From contig NC_021673.1 of assembly GCF_000247815.1 (NCBI RefSeq), positions 1,398,880 through 1,462,879 on the forward strand: DNA of 64,000 nucleotides, written 5' to 3'. Of the stretch, positions 28,481 through 56,260 are shown piece by piece; the first letter of the stretch is position 1, and every line of letters starts with the position of its first letter. Under the pieces are notes generated by a model. That model was given only the letters and a program-made list of their open reading frames with translations, made no database searches and was not told the DNA's origin. The DNA is from Ficedula albicollis (lineage: Eukaryota; Chordata; Aves; Passeriformes; Muscicapidae). The position numbers were made by a program, and so were the translations under genes.

Positions 28481-31361
28481 CGAGGGGGATTTTCCAAGGG
28501 CTGGTTAACAGGGGCACAGGAATGTCCCACGAATGTCCCACGAATGTCCCACGAATGTCCCACCAGAGGCCGGGACTGGGGTCACTGCTCCCGCTGCCGG
28601 AGGGCTGAGCCAGCACCGTCCCCTCCATCCCTGCTCCCCTCCGTGTTTCCATGGATTCTGCACTCCCAGGCACTGGGGCAGAACCGAAGGCGGGCCGGGA
28701 ATGTGCTTAACAAATGCTGGAGCACTCGATTTTAACTTCCTATTTTCCATAGAAAACGAACCCAGGGAGAAAACCGGGAGAAACCAGCAGCAGGAGGAAC
28801 TTTAGCTGGAAGATTTCCTAAATCCAGGCTTTATTTCCCAACCCAAATAAGCCCAAATTCCTTAAAACTGGGTCTAATATCCCCTCTAGTGGGAATTTCT
28901 GGAATATGTTGAGATCCTGGAATTTATTCCTGGTCCTGACTGGGTGATTTCTCCTTCTCCAGGATCAGCATCCCCTGAATCCAAGAAAATGAGCAATCCT
29001 GTCATTATTCCCTGGATTTCTGGGAATGCAATGTGACTTTTGGCCTCTGGAATTCCCCAAATACACGACAAAAAAAATCCAATTTTCATCCAATTTTTCT
29101 CAAAAATTGTGGCTGTGGCTTCTCCAAGGCAAGTTCTCCATCTGCTGGTGGAAAAGCAACTCCCAAAATGCTGGAGTTGCTCTGGGCTGGAATTTTCCAC
29201 ATTTTTTAAAATTTCCTGACTTCCAGATCCCATTGGAACAGGGAAAACATTGGATCAGGGCTGGGAATTTCTTCCCTCTATTTCCACTTCCTCATCCCAG
29301 GAATTGGGATGAGTTTTATAGGCAGGATGATCCCTGGAAACTCCAGGAATGGATTCCCTGATCCCAGTAATGGATCCCCTGCATTCCACCTCCATCCTGA
29401 TAATTCCAAACCAAATTATTCCCAAAGGATAATTTAAAAAAAACCCCCAAAACATTAAATCCCTTTTTTAAAATCCTCAGACATTCCCACAATTTTTTTT
29501 CCCAATCTGACCCTTGAGTCCAAACCTTTGGAATGTTTGCTTGGAAAAAAGGGATTGAGGTGGACTTTAAAGGATTCCTCAATCCCAATGAATATTTTAT
29601 TTGGGGTTTTGATTATTTTTAACAGGATAGGGATGGAAATTGGATGAGGGAGAAGAAATTCCATGGAAAAGGAGCAGATTTTCCTCCTGTGCACCTTTGG
29701 ATTGGGAATAAATCTGCTCCTCTTCCCTCTCCAAATGGAGCCACATCCCGAATTTCCAGCGTGATTCCAACTGCAGGACATGGAATCTGAGATTTCCTGC
29801 TCCAATCCCAGATGGATCCTATGCTGGAGTTTTTAAGACATGAACATCCCTTCCCAAAATTCCCATGGATCTGAGAGCAAAGCCTGAATCCAATGGAAAA
29901 AATATATTTTTTTTGTTGTGATTCCTGAAAAAACAGGGTCTTGAAAAATTTGGATTGGGATTGAAATCCCAAATAAATCCAGTCTGTGTTCATATTCCCA
30001 CTTGTGAATAAACAGAGCCTTGAAAAATTTAGATTTGGATTGAAATTCCAAAGAAATCCAGTCTTTGTATCCATATTCCCACTTTTCCATCGGTGCCATT
30101 CCAAGGATGGAGATTTAGAGCTGCTCTGTGTCCAGGGGCAGAATTCCCGACCCTCGAATTCCAGATTTCCCTGGATCATTCTCTTCCCAAACATTCCCAT
30201 GGTTCTGGGCATCATTCCCAATCTCTCTCCTTAAGTTTTCCACCTTTTCAGGAGCTCTGGATTTTCGGGACTTTTTGGAGCTGAGTGACCTCATTCAGAC
30301 AGAAAATTCCTTTAATTTCTCCAGGCTCGTTTCCCACCAGGACGAGTCGTGTGGGAGAGAGGGGAAAGGAAAATCGGGACAAGGAAAAAATGGGAAATGT
30401 CTTGGCAATGATAAATCCGGGTTGGAAAAACAGCAGGAAAATTTTCGGAATAAAATCAATTAAATATAAAATAAATCCCATTCCTGATGATAAAGGATTG
30501 CGGGGAATTCTCCCTATGGAGCAGACAATTCCAGGATATCCTGAGTTTTAATTATTCCAAGATTTTCTATGCTGTCCTCAAAAAAATCTGGAGTTAAATC
30601 CCTCCAGCTGGAAATTTCAAGGCAGAAATTGTTGAAATATTCCCAAAACAGCTGGAAAACGCTGCTCCTGATAAAACCACTCAGCAGGAATTCCCAGGAA
30701 GGGAGGAATGGAAGCCACATGGAAGCTGAGTGGAATTTCTGGTCTCAGAATTGGCTTTCCTCAGCAAAAAAATCAGGATAAATCTCCTGGAAAAGATGGA
30801 ATTCCTGGTGTTTCCTGCAGCACTCCAGGGAAAGAGGCACCAGAGAAGGAAGGAAAAATTCCCATGTGTCCAAAAACCTCTTGGAATCCACAGGAGCCAG
30901 ACCTTGGAGAATTCCATCCTTTGGGATTTTATGGGAATTTTCACAATCCCTAAAATTCCCCATGAGGAGATGCTGAGTGCTGGGAAATCTTTATCCGACT
31001 TCTCCAGGTCCTCCAGAAGAAGAAATTTGGGATGAATCCCATTCTCCTTCAGTTCATATCCTGAGCATTCCCACATTTACCCAAATTCCTCATTCCCATT
31101 CCGGTTTCCTCTTCAGTTCCATCCCATTCCCGCTGGATATTTTTCCTTATTATCCAACCGAATTCCAACCAAATTCCCAGTTTTCCTTTGGAGAGCCGAA
31201 TCCCGGTGGCTCGACCTCCCAATGGGAATAAATCCATAAATCCTCCAGCGGCATCCCATCCCACAGGAATATCTGGAAAAGCACATCCTGCTCCGAGTGC
31301 TCCTCCTACAGCAATCTGCCAGAGCATTCCCAAAAAATTCCACCACTTTCCGTACGGGAAT
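28481..31361. other. Region downstream of TMIE, no gene recognised
   Basis: Contains a short GAATGTCCCAC repeat (about 28521-28562) and a 71-bp tandem duplication (CTTGAAAAATTTGGATTGGG to CATATTCCCACTT, about 29940-30082). No clear polyadenylation signal for TMIE was found just below its stop. Confidence 0.45.
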
Positions 31362-43756
<12,395 letters not shown>

Positions 43757-43825
43757 CTTCTCTCTTCCCTTCCCCGGGATTTTTATTTTTTTTATTTATT
43801 TTTTTTTTTCACCTCCTGCCGAGCT

Positions 43826-45076
<1,251 letters not shown>

Positions 45077-45204
45077 TTAAAAAAAGAAAAGGGATTCAAG
45101 CCAAGCTGGAAGGGGATGTTTGGAATTCCAGGATTTTGATCCCACGTGGATTTTAGGGATGTGTTCCTCCACCTGGATTTTCATGGAATTGTGGAATTCC
45201 CGAA

Positions 45205-45285
45205 TTCTTTGGCTTTAAAGCTCATCCCATTCCAAGATCCCACTGGATATTCCAAGGATCCACAGCTTTTCTGGGAATTCCATCC
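45205..45285 (-). mobile_element. CR1 LINE 3' fragment, diverged
   Basis: Reads TTTAAAGCTCATCCCATTCC then TCCACAGCTTTTCTGGGAA; only partly similar to CR1. Confidence 0.5.
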
Positions 45286-46413
<1,128 letters not shown>

Positions 46414-47064
46414 TTTTTTTACTTTGTTTTACTTTATTATTTGATCATTTTTAAATTTTATTTTTATTATATTGTGTTTTATTTTATTACTTAATTTTCT
46501 TTTTGTTTTACTTTACCTTGATTCTATTTTATTCTTTTTTAATTTTTGCTTTAATTTTTTTTTTAATTTTATATTCCTAATTTTTTATTTTTAATTTAAT
46601 TGAATAGAATTTTGTTTTATAGGAATGATGGGAAAAATCTTCCCATCCCAGTTTTTTAATTGGAAATTTGTGAATTCAGAGGGAAGACCACAGTTTGGTC
46701 TCCGTGGGAATGCTCCAAACTGGGTTTATCCCAGATCAAATCCAGGTTTATCCCGGATTTCTTGGAGTTTCCAATCAGATTTTCCATGGGAATCTCTTTT
46801 GTGGGAAGAGGGAATTCAGGGAATTCGCTGCTTCCCCTTTTCCAGAATTCCCTGTGGGAATTTGGGATTTCAGGGCTCTTTTCCTGTGGAATGTGGGATT
46901 ATCTCCATCCCTCCCTTCCCAAATTTCCAGGAATCACATCCAAGGTTTCTCCACTTTCCTTGTTTTTTCCCCAGAGCAGCAAATCCGAGATCCGAGTGCT
47001 TCCCTGTTTTTATGGATATTGGGAGATTTCCAGAATCCCAGTTTGTCCCAGCTGGGAGAGAACC
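46414..47064. other. AT-rich then unique intergenic sequence
   Basis: 46414-46620 is TTTTATTTTA-like. Then ordinary sequence without a recognisable gene. Confidence 0.45.
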
Positions 47065-47375
47065 AGGGAAATCTGGGGGAATCTGGGGAAATCCAGGAAA
47101 ATAATCCAGGAAAATCTGGGAGGATCCCAGTTCATCCCAGCCAGGAGGGAACTGGGGCTGGGTGCCAGGAAAATCTGGGAAAATCCACGGAAATCTGGGA
47201 AAATCGAGGAAAATCAATCCAGGAAAATCCAGGGAAATCTGGATGAATTTGGGAAAATCTGAGAGGATCCCAATTCATACCCAGCCAGGGGCTGGGTGCT
47301 GGGAAAATCCAGGAAAATCTGGGAAAATAATCCAGGAAAATCTGGGAAAATCCAGGAAAATAATCCAGGAAGTTC
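47065..47375. repeat. Minisatellite of AAATCTGGGAAAATCCAGG units
   Basis: Degenerate 17-35-bp units with two longer GATCCCAGTTCATCCCAGCC-type inserts. Confidence 0.88.
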
Positions 47376-48040
47376 CAGGCCAATCCTTCTCAAATCCCTT
47401 TGGCTGCAGCAAAATCTCTGGAAAAGGAGGAAATTTTTCCCTTCACCTTTCACATTTGAAATTCTCCCTGTGGATTGTGGCCGGGAATTCTCAGTGGGAA
47501 AAATCCAGAAGCTTCATCATTCCGGGAGGAAAAATCGGGAATATCAGGAATTTTGTAGCGTTTCCCTTTAAATCCTCTCCGGGCTCGGATTCCAGCCACT
47601 GGAATTTTCCGCCTGCCAGAGGTTTCCATGCCGACCAGGAATGTTGTGGTGCACCTTGGGAGAAAGGAGAATTTCCAGAATTTCCCTTCCCTCCCTTTGG
47701 ATTTGAGTCCGGAGAGGAGTTGGAGCCAGGAATTTTCCTCTTCCCATTCCCATGAATCTGGAGTCCGGCTGATCCCGAGGTAAGAGGGAATTTTTTCTGG
47801 GAGATTCCTCTGGAATTGTTCGGGAATGGATCCTGTGGGATTCGATCCGGTTGGATTTTTTGTGGAGATCGGGCGGTTCCGGCTCAGGAATTTTGGGATT
47901 TGGGAATTTCTGTGCTGATGTTTTGGAGGGTTCAGAAGGGATCTCAAGGCACGGGGGAATGTGGGGAGCTGGGAATTCTGGAAAATCCCATTCTGTGGGA
48001 ATGTGCCACATTTCTGAGAGATAGTCCCAAAATCGCTGTG
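47376..48040. other. Intergenic unique sequence
   Basis: No gene recognised. Confidence 0.4.
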
Positions 48041-48044
48041 TTGG

Positions 48045-48760
48045 ATGGAAAATCAGGAATGGGATAGAGCGGTGGGATAGATATTCCCAAATCCATGAGT
48101 TCCCCCTGGAATGTTGGGAATGGGAGAGAATGGTGGAATAAATATTCCCAAACCCCTAAGTTTCTCATGGAATGTTGGCAATGGGATAGAACAGTGGGAT
48201 AAATATTCCCCAAATCCGTGTGTTGAATGGAAAATCAGGAATGGGATAGAACAGTGGGATAAATACTTGCAAATCCCAGAGTCCCTGATGGAATGTTGGG
48301 AATGGGATAGAATAATGGGATAAATATTCCCGAAATCCCTGAGTTGGATGAATATTGGGAATGGGATAAAACAGTGGGATAAATATTCCCAAAATCCCTG
48401 AGTTGGATGGAAAATGAGAAATGGGATAGAAAGGTGGGATAGATATTCCCACATCCCTGAGCTGGATGAATATTGGGAATGGGATAGAACAGTGGGATAA
48501 ATATTCCCAAATCCCTGAGTTGGATGAGCAATAATGGGATAAATATTCCCGAAATCCCTGAGTTGGATGAATATTGGGAATGGGATAAAACAGTGGGATA
48601 AATATTCCCAAAATCCCTGAGTTGGATGGAAAATGAGAAATGGGATAGAAAGGTGGGATAGATATTCCCACATCCCTGAGCTGGATGAATATTGGGAATG
48701 GGATAAAACAGTGGGATAAATATTCCCAAATCCTGGTTCCAATGGAATGTTGGGAATCGG
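48045..48760. repeat. Minisatellite, about 60-bp unit, about 12 copies
   Basis: Units of GGGATAAATATTCCCAAATC, CCTGAGTTGGATG, GGAATGGGATAGAA. A block of about 180 bp recurs as a higher-order unit (48335 and 48555). Confidence 0.92.
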
Positions 48761-48984
48761 ACAGAATGTTGGGATTCCCTGGGATGAGGGGATTTGGTGT
48801 CTCCGGGTGGTGACAGAGCTCAAGGAATATTTGGATACTGCTCCCAGAAATATTTTGGGAAGGAGCTGGATGATCCTGGAGGATCCTGTTTTTTATGGAT
48901 TGTTCCGGAGTTGATGTCCCTCACCTTTGGAAGTGGCTTCCAGCCCAGTGGGACACATCCAGATTGTCCCAACGGATCTGTGAA

Positions 48985-49645
48985 AAGTTGGACATGGATG
49001 GGAAAATTTGGATAGGGATGGAAAAGGTTGGATAGGGAATGGGAAAATTTGGATACAGATGGGAAAGGTTGGATATGGACAAGAAAGGTTGGATAGGGAT
49101 GAGAAAATTTGGATACAAATGGGAAAATTTGGATACGGATGGGAAAGTTTGGATAAGGATGGGAAAGGCTGGATATGGATTGGAAAATTTGGACAGGGAT
49201 GGGAAAGGTTGGACAGGGATGGGAAAGGCTGGATAGGGATGGGAAAATTTGGATAGGGATGGGAAAGGTTGGATAGGGATGGAAAAATTTGGATACAAAT
49301 GGGAAAATTTGGACACAGATGGGAAAGGTTGGATAGGGATGGGAAAATTTGGATATGGATGGGAAAATTTGGACACAGATGGGAAAGGTTGGACAGGGAT
49401 GAAAATTTGGACAGGGATGGGAAAGGTTGGACAGGGATGGGAAAGGCTGGATAGGGATGGGAAAATTTGGATAGGGATGGGAAAGGTTGGATAGGGATGG
49501 AAAAATTTGGATACAAATGGGAAAATTTGGACACAGATGGGAAAGGTTGGATAGGGATGGGAAAGGCTGGATAAGGATTGGAAAGACTGGATACAGACGG
49601 GAAAGTTTGGATAAGGATCTGGGAAAGGTTGGATACGGATGCAAA
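48985..49645. repeat. Minisatellite, 20-bp unit, about 32 copies
   Basis: Units of GGATAGGGATGGGAAAGGTT with AATTTGG variants. The frames GKFGYRWERLD on one strand and PIPIQPFPSLS on the other are repeat-derived. Confidence 0.95.
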
Positions 49646-50010
49646 GGTCACTCCAAGGCCACCAACTCCATGAGGCCACAGGAAAAATCATCCGTGGAAT
49701 GTTTGGACAGCACCCTTGGAAAAGCTGGAAAAGGCCGGATCCCAACTGGATCCTGCTGGCCTCCAAAAGAAGGGACAAATCCTTGATTCCCATCCAAGGG
49801 CTGAGAATTCCCTGGGAATAAAATATTCCTGGTGCCTGTCGGTCGAGCCGGAGCAGTTCTGGAACTTGCCGGGGGAATTCCGGCGGCAGCCACGCGCTGG
49901 AAGTGCCCCGGGAGCTGCAGCTGAATTCCCACGGAATTCCGGCTTTTCCAGGTCCCTTCCCACCCTTCCCAAAATCCTACTCACCCCAGTGTGAGTCTGG
50001 AGAAAGCCTT
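49646..50010. other. Intergenic unique sequence, GC-richer at 49830-49930
   Basis: Contains GTCGAGCCGGAGCAGTTC and CGGCGGCAGCCACGCGC. No gene recognised. Confidence 0.4.
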
Positions 50011-50014
50011 ACGT

Positions 50015-50730
50015 GGAATTTTCTGGAATGAAACATGGAATTCCCTCCTGGTTTCCAACTGCATTTTCTGGAATTAAACGCGGAATTCCATCTTAGTTTC
50101 TGACTGAGTTTTCTGGAATTAAACACTTGATTCCGTCCTGGTTTCCAACAGAATGTCGTGGAATTAAACACAGAATTCCATCCTGTTTTCCAACAAAATG
50201 TCCTGGATTGAAACATGAATTTCCATCCTGGTTTCCAGCTGAGTTTTCTGGAATTAAACATGAAAATCCATCCTGGTTTCCAAAGGAATTTTCTGGAATT
50301 AACCATGGAATTCCATCTTGGTTTACAATAGAATTTTCTGGAATTAACCATGGAATTCCATCCTGGTTTCCAAAGGAATTTCCTGGAATTAAACATGGAA
50401 TTCCATCTTAGTTTCTGACTGAATTTCCTGGAATTAAACATGGAATTCCATCCTGGTTGCCAGTTGAATTTTCTGGAATTAAGCATGGAATTCCATCCTG
50501 CTTTCCAACTGAATTTTAGGGAATTAAACACTTAATTCCACCCTGGTTTCCAACAGAATTTCCTGGAATTAAACATGAATTTTCATCCTGGTTTCCAGTT
50601 AAATTTTATGGAACTAAACGTGGATTTCCATACTGGTTTCCAATGGATTTTCCTGGAATTAAACATGGAATTCCACCCTGGTTTACAATAGAATTTTCTG
50701 GAATTAAAAAAGGAATTCCATCCTGGTTTC
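50015..50730. repeat. Minisatellite, about 46-bp unit, about 15 copies
   Basis: Units of GGAATTCCATCCTGGTTTCC, AACTGAATTTTCTGGAATTA, AACAT. Confidence 0.95.
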
Positions 50731-51139
50731 CCAGGAACATGAAGATCCTGGGATTTGGGGCTTGCAAGGACAGAATTCCACGCTCGGAGCAGATTCCTCC
50801 ATTTTAGGAATCTCAGTTAAGTGAATCCCTGTTTTTTACTTAAAGCAGAGCAGATCCGTGGAAATTCCAGGAAATTCCAAGTTCTCTGTTCTTTTCCAAA
50901 TTCTTGGATTGTCCTGGAGCAAAAAAAAATGGAAAAATGGTTGGAATTAGCCAGGATTCTGGATCCGGTGATTAAATGGAAATCTGGTTGGAATTAGCCA
51001 GGATTCTGGATCTGGTGATTCCAGAAATTGGGATTTTTTTTTTTTTTTTTCCCAAATCCCATCTCTGTGTGCTCGATGTGCAGTGGAAACTCTTGGAATA
51101 TTTAGAGGGAAAAATGCTGCTGGAATTTCAAATGAAAAT

Positions 51140-53575
51140 CCTTAAGGAGGAGAGGATTTGGGAATTTTGGGATTGGATTTAGGATTTTTTAGGAGGAGGG
51201 GAAATGGTTAAAAGTGGCTGAAGTGCAGCAAAAAACTCTGGGACCCCCTGAGAGAAGGATTTGGGAATATTTGGAGTTGGATTTAGGATTTTTTTTAGGA
51301 GGAGGGGAGAGAATTCCTGGGGCTGAGATGTTTGGGATCTCCTGACCGATGGGTTTGAGAATTTTGGGGTCAGGTTTAGGATTTTTTTAGAAGGAAAGGA
51401 AAGAGTTAAATGTGGCTGAGCTGCACAGAGAACTCCAGGACCTCCTGACCGAGGGATTTGTGGGTTTGGGGTTGTTTTTAGGATTTTTTTAAGAGGAGGG
51501 AAAGAAGAGTTAAAAGCTGAGGTGCAGCAGAGAACTCTGGGAGCTCCCGAGGGACGGATTTGGGAATTTTCGCGCTGGATTTAGGAATTTTTTAGGAGGA
51601 AGGAAAAGAATTCCTGGGGCTGAGGTGTCTGGGATTTCCTCAGAGGATTTAGGAATTTTGGGGGTCGGGTTTAGGATTTTTTAGGAGGAAGAGAAATGCT
51701 CAAACGTGGCTGAAGTGTCTGGGATCTCCTTTTTTTAGGAGGAGGGGAGAGAATTCCTGGGGCTGAGATGTTTGGGATCTCCTGACCGATGGATTTGAGA
51801 ATTTTGGGGTTGGATTTAGGATTTTTTTAGAAGGGGAAAGAGTTAAAAATGAGCTGCACAGAGAACTCCGGGAGCTCCTGGCCGAGGGATTTGCGGCTTT
51901 GGGGTCGGATTTAGGATTTTTTAGGAGGAAAGGAAATGGTTAAAGGTGGCTGGAGTGTCTGGGATCTCCTGACAGATGGGTTTGGGAATTTTGGGGTCGG
52001 GTTTAGGATCTTTAAGAGGAGCAGAAAGAGTTAAAGGTGGCTGAGGTGTCTGGGACCTCTTGAGGGACGGATTTGGGATTTTAAAGGGTTGGATTTAGGA
52101 TTTTTTAGAAGGAAAGGAAAGAGTTAAAGGTTGAAGTGCAGCAGAGAATTCTGGGATCTCCTGACCGATGGATTTGGGAATTTTGGGGTCGTTTTTAGGG
52201 TTTTTTTTTTTTGTGAGGAAGGGAAATGATTTTAAAGGTGGCTGAGGTGTCTGGAATGTCCTGAGAATTTTAGATTTGGATTTAGGATTTTTTAGGAGGA
52301 AGGGAAAGAGTTAAAGGTGGCTGAGCTGCAGAGAAATCCGGGACCCCCGAGAGAAGGATTTGGGAATTTTGGGGTTGTTTTAGAGTTTTCTAGGAGGAGC
52401 GGAAAGAGTTAAAGGCTGAGAAGCATCTGGGATCTCCTAACCGCTGGATTTGGGATTTTTAGGGCTGGATTTAGGATTTTTTAGGAGGAGAGAAAATAAT
52501 TCCTGGTGGCGGATTTGCAGTAGAGAAATTTGGGACCCGCTAAGAAAAAGATGTGGGAATTTTTGGGGATGGATTTAGGTTATTTTTTTTTTTTTTAAGA
52601 AGAGGGGAGACAGTTCCTGGGGCAGAGATGTCCGGGATCTCCTGACTGATGGATTTGGGGATTTTGGGGTTTGATTTAGGATTTTTTAGGAGGAGGGGGA
52701 AGAGTTAAAGGGAGCTGAGCTGCCAGAAAATTTGAGGAGCTCCCGACCGCTGGATTTGGGAATTTGGGGACGGGTTTTAGGATTTTTTAGAAGGAAGGGA
52801 AAGAGTTAAAGGCTGAGGTGCAGCAGAGAACTCTGGGAGCTCCTTAGAGACGGATTTGGGAATTTTGGGGTTGGATTTAGGGTTTTTTTTTAGGAAGAGG
52901 GGAGAGAATTCCTGGGGATGAGGTATCTAGGATCCCCTAGCCGAGGGATTTGGGAATTTTGGGGTCAGATTTAGGGTTTTTTAGGAGGAGGGGAAAGGAT
53001 TTCTGATGGCTGAGCTGCACAGAACTCCGGGATCTCCTGACCGAGGCATTTGGGAATTTTGGGGTCAGGTTTGGGATTTTTTAGGAGGGAGGGAAAGAGT
53101 TGAAGGTGGCTGAGCTGCACAGAGAACTTTGGGATCTCCTGACTGATGGATTTGCCGATTTTGGGGTTGTTTTTAGGATTTTTTTAAGAGGAGCAGAAAG
53201 AGTTAAAGGTGGCAGAGAACCGCGGGATCTCCTGAAGGACGGATTTGGGAATTTTGGGGTTGGATTTAGGATATTTTAGGAGAAGAGGAGAGTGTTCCTG
53301 GGGCTGAGGTATCTGGGATCTCCTGAGGGGCGGATTTGGGAATTTTGGGATTTTTTTTTTTTTTTTTAAGAGGAAGGGAAAGAGTTAAAGGCGGCTGAAA
53401 TGCACAGAGAACTTGGGGAGCTCCCGAGGGACGGATTTGGGAATTCTGGGGGTTGGATTTAGGATTTTTTTAGGAGGGATGGAAACGGTTAAATTTGGCT
53501 GAGGTGCAGCAGGGAACTCTGGGGCCCCCTGAGAGAAGGATTTGGGAAGTTTGGGGGTTGTTTTTTGGGTTTTAG
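51140..53575. repeat. Long minisatellite, about 105-110-bp unit, about 22 copies
   Basis: Units contain GATTTGGGAATTTTGGGGTC, GGATTTAGGATTTTTTAGGA, GGGGAAAGAGTTAAAGGTGG, CTGAGGTGCAGCAGAGAACT and CTGGGATCTCCTGACCGA. Copies differ by 10-25% and several are internally shortened. It lies between TMIE and ALS2CL. Confidence 0.95.
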
Positions 53576-53974
53576 GAGGAAGCGAAACAGCTCGTGCTTC
53601 ATCACGTGCCGCCCATCCCTCCCTGCCAGCAGGAAAAAAAAAAAAAACAACAACCAAAAAAACTTTTCCAAGGATTTCCTGGAATCTTCAGCAAATGGGA
53701 GGGAGCCAGGCAGGAGGAAGGGGAGGAAAAAAAACCCCAAAGTTTTTTGGTGTTTTTTTTTTTGTTTTGTTTTGTTTTGTTTTTTTGTTTTGTGGGAACA
53801 GAGAGGGGCTGGAAAAGCGCCGGGAGCTGCGAAACTGCTCCCCAAAACTCCTCCTTGACCTTTTCCCTTTCACTTCCCGAAATTTTCAACTTCCCCAAAA
53901 TCCGGCCTGACAGAATCCGGCGTGACAGAATCCGGGATGACAAAATCCGGGCACATTAAAAAAAAAAACCAAAA

Positions 53975-53976
<2 letters not shown>
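53576..53976. other. Intergenic unique sequence with T- and A-runs
   Basis: Includes TTTTGTTTTG repeats (53750-53790) and GACAGAATCCGG repeats (53908-53950). No gene. Confidence 0.45.

Positions 53977-54061
<85 letters not shown>
53977..54061. repeat. Poly-C run, 85 bp
   Basis: Uninterrupted C, with a similar flank on both sides (ATTAAAAAAAAAACCAAAAA before; ATTAAAAAAAAAAACCAAAA after), suggesting that a tandem duplication was bridged by the run. Confidence 0.95.
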
Positions 54062-54874
54062 TATTAAAAAAAAAAACCAAAAAAAAAACCACCCCAAACA
54101 AAAAACAAAGGAAAGGGGAAGAGGAGGAGCAGGAATTTGGGAAGCCCAAGTTTTGGGATTTTGTAATCCCGGCTCCCGTGGGTGGTTGGGATTTGGGGCT
54201 CTGCCTCCAAATGTGGGAGGGGAGAGATGGGAGGGAAAAGTTCCAGCCTTGAGAACGCCGAGAATTCCCGGATTTCTGCATTTCCCGAAGTTTTTTCCAG
54301 CCAGGAATTTTCCTGCGCTGCCTCATGCCAGGTAGGTCGCTCCATAATCCACCAAAATTTGGGATTTCCTGGTTGCTTTTGGGATCGGAGCTTGATTTGC
54401 TCCGCAGGAAATTTGGGAATGTTTTCCCCAGGTAGAAGCGGGAGGCAATTCCGGAACGGATTTTCCCCACAAAACCTCCGCTTTCCCCTAAGGAATTTCC
54501 ATTTGTTTTTTAGGAATTTCACTCCGGGCGAAATTCAAACCCTGTCCTTGCTCCCACCGCGGCTTTTCCACTAAAATTCCCGGCGCTGCTGCAGCAGGGA
54601 GGGATTTTCCAGCCTCCCCTGGAATTCCAGGGCGGATGAAAAAAAGATGGAAAAGCCGCGGCGGTGCCAGGAGATCCAGAGTTAAAGCCGGGTTGATAAG
54701 CTCGGTTTAGCAGGTTTCTGGCCGGGGGGAGGTGATCCCCAAAAAAAAACCAAAAACCAACCTTCCAGGAGCTCTGGAATTCCGGGAAAAGTCGGGATTC
54801 AAGGCTCGGTTTGGAGGGAAAACCGGCGCTTTGGAGGAGTTTTAAAAATAATGAAGAGTTCAAGGCAGAGGAGG
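54062..54874. other. Intergenic, GC-richer at 54530-54720, possible promoter area
   Basis: Has scattered CpG (CACCGCGGCTTTTCC, GCCGCGGCGGTGCC). It could hold the ALS2CL promoter or 5' non-coding exon, but no decisive motif was seen. Confidence 0.3.
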
Positions 54875-55265
54875 GGCTGGGTTTAAACTTGGGTTTGATT
54901 TGGGTTTAGTTTGGGCCTGGGTTTAAACTGGGGTTTAGTTTGGGGCTGGGTTTAAACTGGGGTTTAGTTTGGGGCTGGGTTTAAACTGGGGTTTGATTTG
55001 GGTTTCGTTTGGGGCTGGGTTTAAACCTGAATTTGATTTGGGTTTAAACTCGGTTTTGGTTTGGGGCTGGGTTAAACTGCGGCTTAATTTGGGTTTAATT
55101 TGAGTTTAATTTAGGGTTAAACTTGGGTTTAGTTTGGGGCTGGATTTTAACTTTGGTTTAACTTGGGGCTGGATTTGAAATTTGGTTTAAACTTTGGTTT
55201 AGTTTGAGGCTGGGTTTAAATTTGGGTTTAATTTGGGTTTAATTTAGGGCTGGGTTTAAGTTAGG
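54875..55265. repeat. Minisatellite of GGGTTTAGTTTGGGGCTGGG units
   Basis: Degenerate 28-42-bp units, about 12 copies, ending near TTAGGTTTTTTTAAGCC. Confidence 0.92.
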
Positions 55266-55729
55266 TTTTTTTAAGCCTGGCCTAAAGCTGAGGCTGTTAA
55301 AGGAAAATCCCTTTGGCCCTGGAATTCCTGGAATGTGCCGCTGTTTCCTGGCAGCTTCATTCCCAAAGGGCAGAAAAATTTTGGGGAATGCGGGCGGGAT
55401 TATCACAAAAATCCGGCCCCGAGTGGATTCTGGAGGCCAAAAAAATCTGCAAATTCCAGAGAAATTCGGGAAGAGCAGGAAATAAAATTGGGAATTGGGA
55501 GATTTCTGATTCCAGACTTGGGTTTTTTTGGGAGTAAGAGTGGAATAAACCTCGGGAAGCTCCTGGGTTTAGGTTTGGTTGCTAAAACCAGCTCTGGTTA
55601 GTTCCAGCCTAGCTGAGCCACAGGCCTGACCTGTTTGGGAATGTTGACATTCCATTGGCATTGGAAAAGCACCCGGGGCTTCCCAAGCTGGAATTTCCTT
55701 GGGAAAGGCTTGGGGCAGGAAAGTGCCTG
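55266..55729. other. Intergenic unique sequence
   Basis: No gene recognised. Confidence 0.4.
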
Positions 55730-56260
55730 GGGAATTTCTTCTGGGAATTGGGGGAAATTCCTTTGGGGATTGGGGAAATTTCCTTTGGGGATTGAGGGAA
55801 TTTTCTCTGGAAATGGTGGGAATTTCCTCTGGGAATTGTTGGAATTCTCTCTGGGAATTGTTGGAATTTCCGCTGGGAATTGGCGGAATTTTTTCCAGGA
55901 ATTGTGGCCATATCCTCTGGGAATGAGGGAAATATCCTCTGGGAGTTGTGGGAATTCCCTCTGGGAGTTGTGGGGATTTCCTTTGGGAATTGTGGCAATT
56001 TTCCCTGAGAATTGGGGGAATTTTTTCTGCTAGTTGTGGGAATTTCCTCTGGGAATTGGGAATATTTCCTTTGGGGATTGTGGGAATTTTCTCTGAGAAT
56101 TGGGGGAAATTTCTTTCAAGAATTGGGGGAATTTCCTCCAGGACCTGGGGGAATTTTCTCTGGGAATTTTGGGAATTTCCTATGGGAATTGTGGGAATTT
56201 TCTCTGGGAAATGGGGGAAATTTTCTCCCAGATTTGGGGGAATTTCCTCCGGGAATTCTG
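55730..56260. repeat. Minisatellite, about 26-bp unit, about 20 copies
   Basis: Units of GGGAATTGTGGGAATTTCCT, CTGGGAATT. A short GGTGGGAAAAAAATT array follows at 56415-56455. Confidence 0.93.

Noticed and set aside
48820..49793. Proline-rich frames (PIPIQPFPSLSKFSHP) resembling a repeat protein
   Set aside because: Produced by the 20-bp minisatellite; both strands are open and the frame breaks with the array.
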